A stretch of DNA of 64,000 nt from Oscillospiraceae bacterium (GTDB lineage: Bacteria > Bacillota > Clostridia > Oscillospirales > Oscillospiraceae): contig JAGAQA010000003.1 of the NCBI GenBank assembly GCA_017622995.1, positions 103,333 to 167,332 of the forward strand, read 5' to 3'. Shown here piece by piece: positions 56,724-64,000 of this stretch; position 1 is the stretch's first letter; each line of letters begins with the position of its first letter. The notes beneath the pieces are model-generated. The model was not told where the DNA came from. It saw nothing but the letters and a program-made list of their open reading frames with translations, and did no database searches. The translations under genes and the position numbers were made by a program.

Positions 56724-59700
56724 ATAACGGACCCAAGGCTGCGGTCGTGACCTTTACCGTTACGGTGAATGGCACCACTGAGCAGTACCTGGAAGCCGGT
56801 TCCGTGAAGGTCCGCGTGCCCAAGAACATCTTTCAGGATATTTTTGGCGGCACCGATGTCTATGCCCGGAACGACACTTCGAAAGCGGAATTCAAGCCCT
56901 CCCTGGAATGGCAGCTGGTGCCCGCGCCCGGCACCAGCTCTGTCTGCGACTTTAACTTTGTCGAGGACGAAACGGACGAAAATTATTACATTGTGAGTAA
57001 CTACCGCCGGCTGAATGGCGGCGGCAATATGTTCTCCGTGGATATCAACTACTTCTTTACACCTACCCGCATCCGGGGCGGATATGTGGTGTCCGGCACC
57101 TATGGCGCAGCGGATGCAGTCTACGATACCGGCTCCCACTTCGTGAATACCTTCCCCATTGAGATGACGGTCGACCAGAATCTGGACGGCGTTATCGATC
57201 TGAACGACGCCCAGGAAACCATCTACAACACCGTGGAGGTGCACACCCAGTCGGTCACCGATGACCCGAAACGTCAGCCCACGACCTACACCGCGCATAG
57301 CGCCAGCGATGACAGCAACGGCGTCTACAGCCACTGGCAGACTGCCTGGGGTACGAAGCCTGGGGACGCGGATGACTACTTCTATGTCATCTGGCAGATC
57401 GATATGAGGCGTTACACCTATATGAGCCAGCCGTATGATATCACGCTGGGTGTGACGGATCTGGAAGTGACGCCGCATAAGCAGTTCATCTCCAACCAAT
57501 ATCAGGGTCCCTTGACGGACGAAAATGGCAGCAACAAGGTTTACCCGGCGGAGCTTGTCGGTGTTACCTATGGTTCCGCGAACACATTCATGCTTGTGCA
57601 CGAGGTGGAGCCCGAAAAGTATGCCTGCAACTATGCGCCTGCCTTCCACTGGATGAACGCACGGGATTACCTTAAGGCGCGCAACTATGCCGGCATCGCC
57701 TCCGGAAACTGGCAGGAGAGATTGACCTTCCACGCGATTTCTGACCGCAATGCCGATTTGCCGCGGGCTGAGGACTACGCACAGTATTTAAACGCAAACG
57801 CGTATAACGGCAACTGCTATGCCTCACATGGCCTGCTGATGCGCTATCCCAAGCAGATGCTGGAGGATGCCGCTCAGGCGTGGGGCGCAGAACAGCTGAG
57901 CGGCGAGGGCATCAAGCTGTCTCCGCCCACCTTTACCTGGCAGGAGACACCCCGTGATGACGGCCCCGCCCGGAGCGGTACATTCAAGGGCTCGCAGCCG
58001 GTTACGGTGTACCGCAATCAGGGTGGCGGCACCCCCACCTTCTCCAAGTATATGTCGGCCACTGCGGGCGCTGATTACAGGCCTGTGGTCGGCGGACAGA
58101 ACGCGCTGCTGAGCGGCAGCTATTTTGGCAAGGACATGCTCTTTATTTCCTATGCCAAGCCCCTCAGGATGCCGGACTGGGACGACGAGACACAGACCTA
58201 TTCCTTCGATTCACCCTGGACAACAATTATCTCGGACTCCGCGGAGCAGATGTATCTGCATTCCCGTCTGAAGAGATCGATAATCAGCAACGCGCTGGCG
58301 GATTATGAGAAGACCTACGATGGGAAGATCGCACCGCCCATGCAGCTGCAGGAGGGTGACGTCTATTTCGTCAATGTCACAGTCACTGCGCCGTCTGATT
58401 ACGACGGCAGCTTCTCCGGCACGGGTCAGCAGGGTTCCTGGACCCAGGAGGCGGCTCCCTCTTCTGACTACGCGCGCAGAGCAAAGCACCCCTATGAGAT
58501 CTGGATCCGCTACGAGGGCCAGACGGACTTTGTCCACTACTTTGATTTCTGGTTTACGGCGGACAGTAAGCTGGCAAGGTATGATCTGAAGTGGCCGGAC
58601 GGCACGGTCATCAGCCGCAACATCAACGGCGGAACCAGGCAGACGCTGCCGGACAAGGTCGTAGCCGTGAAGGTGATTCACGACTCGGAATTCTTTGCCT
58701 GGAAGGCGAATATCTACTTAGGCACACATCTCATGCCGACGCAGCACGTGCAGGACCGCATCCGTCTGGATATGGTCAATTCTCAAAATCCGGATATGGA
58801 TACCTTCAATGGGACCTATTTCACTGACTTCGGTGAATATGAGGTCCGGCAGAAGGGCTGCGAGACCTATTACCGGAATGAACGTCAGAGCCTTGGCACC
58901 GGTATTCAAAACAGGACCAAGCGGATCGACCCGCTGGATTACAAGACAACGCTGGAAAAGAATGTGAAAGGCAATGTGGTGGATGACCCCTCCACCGGCA
59001 CCCAGAACCGGGAGATCTGGCTCAGTCTGACGAATACAGTCGGTCCCGCCCTGGCCGATGAAGTGATGGCGCCCTTCCTGCTGTCCGACGGTATCTTCTA
59101 TGACCTGCTGCCCGGCGGCACGGAAGTGGATCCCGCCACGGTCCGTATGTACACCGCTGCGTACAACAGTGTCGGCGACGGTGCCAAGACGCAGATCCCG
59201 TCCTCCGCCTATTCCGTCTCCTTCGAATATGACTGGCAGGGAACGGGCCTGACGATGATGAAGGTCGAGTTCCATCTGCCGGAAAACCAGAGGCTTTGGT
59301 CTGCCGTCAAATATGATACCTACCATCGCATCCTGGTGCGGTATGTCATGTCCAACACCTACGCGAACATCCGCGACCGCGGGGTGAGTGTGCTGAACAG
59401 CTGCGCCTTCCTGAATACGTCGCCCACCACAAAGATCAAGGTAACCGACGCGAATAATAAGATCACCAGTCTGAAATTCGCCAGCCGGTATCAGGAGCTG
59501 TATCAGCAGCATCCGGATGACATGGTGTTTACCCAGAAGACCGTGCCCTTCAAGACGGTTGGTGTGCAGCAGACCGGCTACACCAAACGGGTTCGCGCGG
59601 AGAGCTCCTCCCAGTACGATCTGAAGAACCGCGGACTGCTGGGGGACAACTACAAGTACTGGATCTCCTACACCATTTCCGGCCAGACCACCGCTGACCA

Positions 59701-62700
59701 CATCGTCTTCTACGACGAGCTTGAGAGCGGAGAGGACAGCGCGTGGAAGGGCGTACTTACCGGCGTGGACATCGGCGCCATCATCGGTAAGGTCAGCTAT
59801 GCCGGCCCTGAACCGGAGGAAGACACGGAGCGTTACCTGAGGCCGGTTGTCTATTATTCCACCCAAAGCAATCCTGTCCGCGACATTCGTGACGCCTCCG
59901 TGTGGACCGCCACACGTCCCGCGGATCTGAGCACCGTGAAGGCCATCGCCGTGGACTGCACCTATAACTCCGACGGCACCGAGTTCAAGCTCTCCCCCGG
60001 TTCGACGCTGAATTTCTACATCAATATGAAGGCGCCGACGGACAGGGGGTTGCTGAACAAGAAGACGGTCAATGAGTCGGTGGCATCCTCCCGTACTTAT
60101 GCAGGCATCACCCCGCCCGAGAGCGATACGAGGGAAGAGGTGACGGCCAACTGCGAATTGACCCTGGTGGACAGCAGCTTCGACATCCACAAGTATCAGG
60201 GCGATTCCAACAGAACCAACGATCTCGCGAATCAGAACGATCGGTCCACTGAGAATCCCTGGCGCGTAGAGCCCTATAACCGCAGCACCTTCAACTACCG
60301 CATCGTTTTCAGGAATCTGGACACGGAATTGAAGTACTCCCGGGTGGTGATGGAGGACGATCTGCCCTCAGGCATGACGCTGCTGCCCGCCACATCCAGG
60401 GCCTATGTGTACACGCTCAGTGGCAGTACGCGTACCTATAAGGTGAACGGAATCGCGCTGAACGCGATCAATGATTACTTCGACCTGGAGGTCACCAAGA
60501 ACGCCGACGGCAGGGATCATGTCCGTATCACCGCCTACAGCATGGAGCCGGATGTCTACTATGACTTCCGCCTCAATATCCGCGTCGGGTTCACGTTTAC
60601 CGGGGAAACCTACAAGAATACTGCGAAAATCACCTCCGTGAACGGCGTAGAGACGAATTGCCGGTCAAACGAGGTCGCTATGGAATCCGTTCAGCGGTAC
60701 AGGGTGTCCTACAACTACCTGAAAAAGGACGCTGAAAACAAGGATATTCCTTATCCCGCCCAATATACCGCACCCGTCAACACCGGGACAGGTGCCGATC
60801 AGCTGATGACCTACGATCAGGCTTACACGCTGGATGCTGTAGAGGCGCAGGTCAACTACAAGCTGATCGACGGCGTGCAGGTGCCCGGCCAGTGGAAATT
60901 CCTCGGTTGGTATCGTTCCCAGGGTGACGCCCAGGCGGCTTACAAGCTGGGGGAGCGCACCGATCGTGCGCTTTCCGTCAGCAGGATCTCCGATTTCTTC
61001 GACCTCCCGGAGGAATTCACCGGCTGCTACTATGCAAATGCCCGCCCTGCCGGGTTTGCTGACGACGCTGGCTGCATCACAGCGGTTCAGCAGCAGGACG
61101 ACGGCAGCCGCACAGCCCTGTATTCCTGGACGAACAATAAGGTGACCAGTCCTTTGCTCCGCTACGCGGATCTGAAAGTATACGGCGCCTATGTCTTCCA
61201 GGCAACACGCTACAGGATCGACTATGTGGTCACCCCGGACGCCCTCTGGGGCACCCCGGAGGGCTCCGGTACGCCGGATCCCCATACCGATTTGGCGTAT
61301 CTGAGTGACACCACCCTTGTGGCTCCGCTGACCACGACGGTAAAATATGCATACAAGGGTGAGGAACGTGTACCCGGTATCTGGGAATTCACCGGCTGGA
61401 AGACCAAGGACGGTGGGGATATTACCGAGGTCAAGGGTATTAAAGAGGCGCAGACCGTTTACGGCCAATGGAAGTTTACCCCTGACGTTTACACCCTGAC
61501 CTATGCGACGGTCGGCGATCCCAACTACGGCGGCGCCAAGCCCGGCGACGAAGGGATCCCCGGAGTTGTCAACGACATTGCCTGGAACACCGATCAGACT
61601 CTTGCAGGCGGTCTGAGCAGCGCCTACATCACCTTTGATGGCACGCCGGATGCCGAAGCCGGCAGTTGGAGATTCGACGGCTGGTACACCGAGGAGGCCT
61701 GCACCAACAAGGCCACCGAGGTCAACATCAAAGCCAATACGACCGTCTACGGAAAGTGGACCTTCCTGCCGAATGGCAGCCTGACCATTGCAAAAACAGT
61801 GGCCGGAAATGCCGGTGAAACGGATCGGGAATTTACCTTCACCATAGAACTGAGCGACAAAACGATCAGTAAGACCTTTGGTGATGTGGCGTTCACGGAA
61901 GGCAGGGCCACCATCAAGCTAAAGGATGGCGGGAGCAAGCTCATTGAAGACCTGCCCAGCGGAACGGGCTACACGGTGACGGAAGCCGACTACACGGCGG
62001 ATGGCTACATAACCCAAAAGACCGGCGATACCGGCACCATCCGTAAGGACACCCCTGCAGAGGCCCGGTTTGTCAACACCCGCGATACCTACGGTGATCT
62101 GACGGTCACCAAGTGCGTGGACGGCAATGCCTGCGACAAAACCAAGGAGTTTGCCTTCACCGTGACCCTGGGGAACAATGGGATCAACGGAACCTTCGGC
62201 GGCATGACCTTCAAAGATGGCGTAGCTGCCTTTACACTGAAGGACGGCGAGCGTGTAACCGCAGAGGATCTGCCCAATGGCGTTGCCTATACCGTCACGG
62301 AAAACGCGGATGGCTACACCGAGACAAAGACGGGAGACACCGGCACCATTGTGGGCAATGAGACGAAAACAGCGGCCTTTACCAACACGCTGAATACCTA
62401 CGGGAATCTGACGGTTTTCAAGACTGTATCCGGCAATGCCGCAAGCACCACCAAGGAATTCGATTTCACGGTGACCCTGAGCGACAACAGTGTCAGCGGT
62501 ACCTATGGCGATATGACCTTTGCCGACGGTATTGCAAAGCTGACGCTGAAGCACGGTGAAAGCAAGACTGCCAAGGACCTGCCCAACGGTGTTTCCTACA
62601 AGGTTGTTGAAAGCAATTATACAGGCTACACCGTAACCAAGACCGGCGATACCGGCACAATTGAGGGCGGCAAGACCGCAGTGGTCAATTTTGTCAACAC

Positions 62701-62854
62701 CCGGAACGACTACGGCCTGGGCGTTATTCCAAAAACCGGTGACAGCTCAAACCTGATGGGCTGGATCCTGCTTGTGCTGGCGGCGGCTGTGGTCATGGTG
62801 GTAACCATCGTTACAGGCAAGCGCCGAAAGTACAACGGCAAATACAGCAAGTAA
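56720..62854 (+). CDS. Main part of the second giant adhesin with IPKTG sorting signal
   Basis: 2044 residues. Probably the continuation of the preceding frame rather than a separate gene: it has no signal peptide, and the ATG at 56720 only overlaps the upstream stop (ATGA). The start (GPKAAVVTFTVTVNGTTEQY) and a 1300-residue region of beta-rich adhesin domains are followed by two or three InlB/SHIRT-like repeats (YRIDYVVTPDALWG; GIWEFTGWKTKDGGD; SWRFDGWYTEEACTNKATEV) at about 1320-1680. Three DUF7601/Spy0128-like domains (SLTIAKTVAGNAGETDREFT; LTVTKCVDGNACDKTKEFAF; LTVFKTVSGNAASTTKEFDF) precede VIPKTGDSS, a TM helix and KRRKYNGKYSK. The signal IPKTG differs from LPXTG and is a likely substrate for the sortase encoded next. 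Confidence 0.85.
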   Translation: MNNGPKAAVVTFTVTVNGTTEQYLEAGSVKVRVPKNIFQDIFGGTDVYARNDTSKAEFKPSLEWQLVPAPGTSSVCDFNFVEDETDENYYIVSNYRRLNGGGNMFSVDINYFFTPTRIRGGYVVSGTYGAADAVYDTGSHFVNTFPIEMTVDQNLDGVIDLNDAQETIYNTVEVHTQSVTDDPKRQPTTYTAHSASDDSNGVYSHWQTAWGTKPGDADDYFYVIWQIDMRRYTYMSQPYDITLGVTDLEVTPHKQFISNQYQGPLTDENGSNKVYPAELVGVTYGSANTFMLVHEVEPEKYACNYAPAFHWMNARDYLKARNYAGIASGNWQERLTFHAISDRNADLPRAEDYAQYLNANAYNGNCYASHGLLMRYPKQMLEDAAQAWGAEQLSGEGIKLSPPTFTWQETPRDDGPARSGTFKGSQPVTVYRNQGGGTPTFSKYMSATAGADYRPVVGGQNALLSGSYFGKDMLFISYAKPLRMPDWDDETQTYSFDSPWTTIISDSAEQMYLHSRLKRSIISNALADYEKTYDGKIAPPMQLQEGDVYFVNVTVTAPSDYDGSFSGTGQQGSWTQEAAPSSDYARRAKHPYEIWIRYEGQTDFVHYFDFWFTADSKLARYDLKWPDGTVISRNINGGTRQTLPDKVVAVKVIHDSEFFAWKANIYLGTHLMPTQHVQDRIRLDMVNSQNPDMDTFNGTYFTDFGEYEVRQKGCETYYRNERQSLGTGIQNRTKRIDPLDYKTTLEKNVKGNVVDDPSTGTQNREIWLSLTNTVGPALADEVMAPFLLSDGIFYDLLPGGTEVDPATVRMYTAAYNSVGDGAKTQIPSSAYSVSFEYDWQGTGLTMMKVEFHLPENQRLWSAVKYDTYHRILVRYVMSNTYANIRDRGVSVLNSCAFLNTSPTTKIKVTDANNKITSLKFASRYQELYQQHPDDMVFTQKTVPFKTVGVQQTGYTKRVRAESSSQYDLKNRGLLGDNYKYWISYTISGQTTADHIVFYDELESGEDSAWKGVLTGVDIGAIIGKVSYAGPEPEEDTERYLRPVVYYSTQSNPVRDIRDASVWTATRPADLSTVKAIAVDCTYNSDGTEFKLSPGSTLNFYINMKAPTDRGLLNKKTVNESVASSRTYAGITPPESDTREEVTANCELTLVDSSFDIHKYQGDSNRTNDLANQNDRSTENPWRVEPYNRSTFNYRIVFRNLDTELKYSRVVMEDDLPSGMTLLPATSRAYVYTLSGSTRTYKVNGIALNAINDYFDLEVTKNADGRDHVRITAYSMEPDVYYDFRLNIRVGFTFTGETYKNTAKITSVNGVETNCRSNEVAMESVQRYRVSYNYLKKDAENKDIPYPAQYTAPVNTGTGADQLMTYDQAYTLDAVEAQVNYKLIDGVQVPGQWKFLGWYRSQGDAQAAYKLGERTDRALSVSRISDFFDLPEEFTGCYYANARPAGFADDAGCITAVQQQDDGSRTALYSWTNNKVTSPLLRYADLKVYGAYVFQATRYRIDYVVTPDALWGTPEGSGTPDPHTDLAYLSDTTLVAPLTTTVKYAYKGEERVPGIWEFTGWKTKDGGDITEVKGIKEAQTVYGQWKFTPDVYTLTYATVGDPNYGGAKPGDEGIPGVVNDIAWNTDQTLAGGLSSAYITFDGTPDAEAGSWRFDGWYTEEACTNKATEVNIKANTTVYGKWTFLPNGSLTIAKTVAGNAGETDREFTFTIELSDKTISKTFGDVAFTEGRATIKLKDGGSKLIEDLPSGTGYTVTEADYTADGYITQKTGDTGTIRKDTPAEARFVNTRDTYGDLTVTKCVDGNACDKTKEFAFTVTLGNNGINGTFGGMTFKDGVAAFTLKDGERVTAEDLPNGVAYTVTENADGYTETKTGDTGTIVGNETKTAAFTNTLNTYGNLTVFKTVSGNAASTTKEFDFTVTLSDNSVSGTYGDMTFADGIAKLTLKHGESKTAKDLPNGVSYKVVESNYTGYTVTKTGDTGTIEGGKTAVVNFVNTRNDYGLGVIPKTGDSSNLMGWILLVLAAAVVMVVTIVTGKRRKYNGKYSK

Positions 62855-62875
62855 ACTCCTTTCCAGGTAACATCC

Positions 62876-62910
62876 CAAAAAGAGCGGCGGCTGTTGGCGT
62901 CGCTCTTTTC
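62876..62910 (+). terminator. Terminator-like hairpin between adhesin 2 and sortase B
   Basis: Stem AAAAAGAGCGGCG / CGTCGCTCTTTT with T run. It lies between two genes of the same direction, so it may attenuate the sortase. Confidence 0.7.
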
Positions 62911-62930
62911 ACACACCACGGAGGAAAAAC

Positions 62931-63731
62931 ATGAAATGGATTCGTGGAACAATCATTGTACTCTGCCTTTTGGCAATTGTGTTTGGCTGCTGGAAGATTT
63001 ACGGAATTCAGTCCGGATACCGTCAGGGCCAGCGGGCCTATGAGGAGCTGGAAGCCTATATTACACTGCCGGATCCAGTCCCGGCAAAAGTTCCTCCGGT
63101 GACTGCACCGGTGGACGAAGACGCAGCGGAGACCGCCCATGGGGAGACTGCCCCGGCGTTTGATGTGACTTTCCCGGAAGTGGACTTTGAAGCTTTGCGG
63201 AAGACCAATCCCGGCGTTGTGGGATGGATCTACGGGGAGGATACACCCATCAACTACCCCATTGCCCAGGGGCCGAATAACGACTACTATTTGGATCATC
63301 TGTTTAATGGCACTCTGAACACAAGCGGCAGTATCTATCTGGACAGCCGGAACAATCGGGATTACTCTGATACGAACAGTATCCTCTACGGCCACAATCT
63401 GAAAAGCGGCGCCATGTTTGCCGCACTGACGAACTACAAACAGCAGTCCTACTATGAGGAGCACCCCCGGTTTCTCCTGATGACACCGGAGGCCAACTAT
63501 GTGGTTGAGGTGTTTGCCAGTGTCATTATGCCCGAATGGGGCAAGGCGTGGCAGACCACCTTCGCCGACGATACCGAATTGGATTGTTGGATTGCGGATA
63601 TTCTGTCAGAGTCTGAAATCCAGACCGGGATCGCCCCCACCATGAAAGATCGCATCCTGACCCTGTCAACCTGTTCGTATGAATATGAGCGTGCAAGAAT
63701 GACTGTGTTTGGAATTCTCAGAAAAGCCTGA
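62931..63731 (+). CDS. srtB: Class B sortase
   Basis: 266 residues, one N-terminal TM (TIIVLCLLAIVFGCWKIYGI). Class B pattern: NPGVVGWIYGEDTPINYPIA, catalytic His155 in YGHNLKSGAMF, LILDSRNNRD-like segment (SIYLDSRNNRDYSD), and Cys248/Arg256 in TLSTCSYEYERARMTVFG. It cleaves a sorting signal on exported proteins; the adjacent IPKTG adhesin is the natural candidate. SD ACGGAGGAAAAAC. A terminator follows (63812-63834). Confidence 0.93.
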   Translation: MKWIRGTIIVLCLLAIVFGCWKIYGIQSGYRQGQRAYEELEAYITLPDPVPAKVPPVTAPVDEDAAETAHGETAPAFDVTFPEVDFEALRKTNPGVVGWIYGEDTPINYPIAQGPNNDYYLDHLFNGTLNTSGSIYLDSRNNRDYSDTNSILYGHNLKSGAMFAALTNYKQQSYYEEHPRFLLMTPEANYVVEVFASVIMPEWGKAWQTTFADDTELDCWIADILSESEIQTGIAPTMKDRILTLSTCSYEYERARMTVFGILRKA

Positions 63732-63811
63732 TCAGGGAAACACATCTCGGAGAAATCAGTCCGCCGGGAATGATCGGTATCTCTCACCGCATAATACTTC
63801 AAAAAGACAAC

Positions 63812-63834
63812 CGATTATACCATAATCGTTTTTT
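63812..63834 (+). terminator. Terminator of the adhesin-sortase B unit
   Basis: Stem CGATTAT / ATAATCG with loop ACC, followed by six T. Confidence 0.85.
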
Positions 63835-63865
63835 CCCACAAACCAAAAGCTGCCGCGAAAATGAT

Positions 63866-63923
63866 ATGCTCCCTTTATGAGATACAGTGAAATAGCAAAC
63901 ACTGTAGAACATGAAGGGAGCAT
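63866..63923 (+). promoter_or_regulatory. Long hairpin that buries the SD of the last gene
   Basis: ATGCTCCCTTTATG (63866-63879) pairs with CATGAAGGGAGCAT (63910-63923) and, inside it, TACAGTG with CACTGTA. The SD AAGGGAG (63914-63920) is inside the stem, 7 bases before the ATG. This resembles translation-inhibiting leaders or ends of insertion sequences. Confidence 0.65.
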
Positions 63924-63927
63924 TATT

Positions 63928-64000
63928 ATGCCAAGACGAAAATACAGCATAGCCCAGCAGATCAGTGCGGCAAAGGCGTGCATCGCTGGTGAAGCAAGCA
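63928..64000 (+). CDS. Probable transposase or HTH protein, 3' partial
   Basis: The frame from ATG 63928 reads MPRRKYSIAQQISAAKACIA and GEAS up to the window edge. The basic N-terminus and HTH-like start resemble IS3-type OrfA or related transposases, but only 24 residues are visible and the family is uncertain. It follows AAGGGAG with a spacing of 7 bases and a strong leader hairpin. Other possibilities are a recombinase or a small regulator. Confidence 0.4.
   Translation, partial: MPRRKYSIAQQISAAKACIAGEAS

Noticed and set aside
58718-60190. 490-aa minus-strand open frame in the second adhesin
   Set aside because: Shadow of the adhesin coding sequence without start signals.

Overview
The window looks like an accessory-rich stretch of a Gram-positive, low-to-mid GC Clostridia chromosome, most likely an Oscillospirales (Oscillospiraceae/Ruminococcaceae-like) gut bacterium. 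The inference rests on LPXTG-type pili with class C and class B sortases, strong AGGAGG-type ribosome binding sites, a YjdF (DUF2992) protein with its leader RNA, DUF134 and CoA-disulfide-reductase genes, starch-binding modules on a surface adhesin, and a hairpin repeat of the 'GTCATTGCGAACCAG' type. No rRNA operon, complete tRNA or CRISPR array was seen.

Layout. 0-5.7 kb: small housekeeping and stress genes (partial AAA ATPase, metallophosphoesterase, XRE regulator with a palindromic operator, MmcQ/YjbR, TIGR04076, YjdF with a probable yjdF-type riboswitch, macrodomain hydrolase). 5.8-18.2 kb: a defence-like island with an integrase remnant, a Fic protein, a Myb/SANT-like small protein, a SAP-domain protein, a 2124-residue HEPN/transglutaminase-like/SF1 helicase/Vsr-type nuclease protein (Hhe-like), and a divergent pair encoding a glycine-zipper membrane protein and a helical partner. 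It ends at a tRNA 3'-end remnant that looks like an attachment site. 18.2-23.7 kb: U32-like and GNAT genes, then a Ser/Thr kinase divergent from an HTH-like protein, a zinc-ribbon membrane protein and a lipoprotein. 23.9-32.7 kb: a type I restriction-modification operon in the order fic-hsdM-BRO-hsdS-two small genes-hsdR behind a near-consensus promoter. It is followed by remnants of an integrase and a mobilisation relaxase (32.9-33.6 kb).

33.8-39.2 kb: a sulfur/redox block with an SDR, a rhodanese lipoprotein, thioredoxin, a second rhodanese and a CoA-disulfide reductase-rhodanese fusion. Then comes a Crp/Fnr regulator divergent from a DUF134-NifX protein, with two matching 13-bp palindromes that form the -35 regions of both promoters. 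39.7-50.1 kb: a pilus operon with signal peptidase I, a giant adhesin carrying two CBM26-like starch-binding modules, a major pilin, sortase C, a minor pilin and a second sortase. 50.2-54.9 kb: a lipoprotein, ApbE, a BadF-type kinase, an IS200/IS605 element and a DUF5131 protein. 55.1-63.8 kb: a c-di-GMP-I riboswitch with a terminator ahead of a second giant adhesin (IPKTG sorting signal) and a class B sortase. The window ends inside a probable transposase.

How it fits together. The right half is a surface-display module: class C sortase should polymerise the pilins, the adhesin tip may hold starch, and the second adhesin with its own sortase B appears to be switched by c-di-GMP. Both adhesin genes carry a single-base frameshift next to a C run. 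The left half holds several defence-type genes between scars of mobile elements. The candidates for undescribed biology are the glycine-zipper/partner pair beside the Hhe-like protein, the small genes inside the hsd operon, the kinase/zinc-ribbon/lipoprotein cluster, and the CBM pair inserted inside an isopeptide-type pilin domain.
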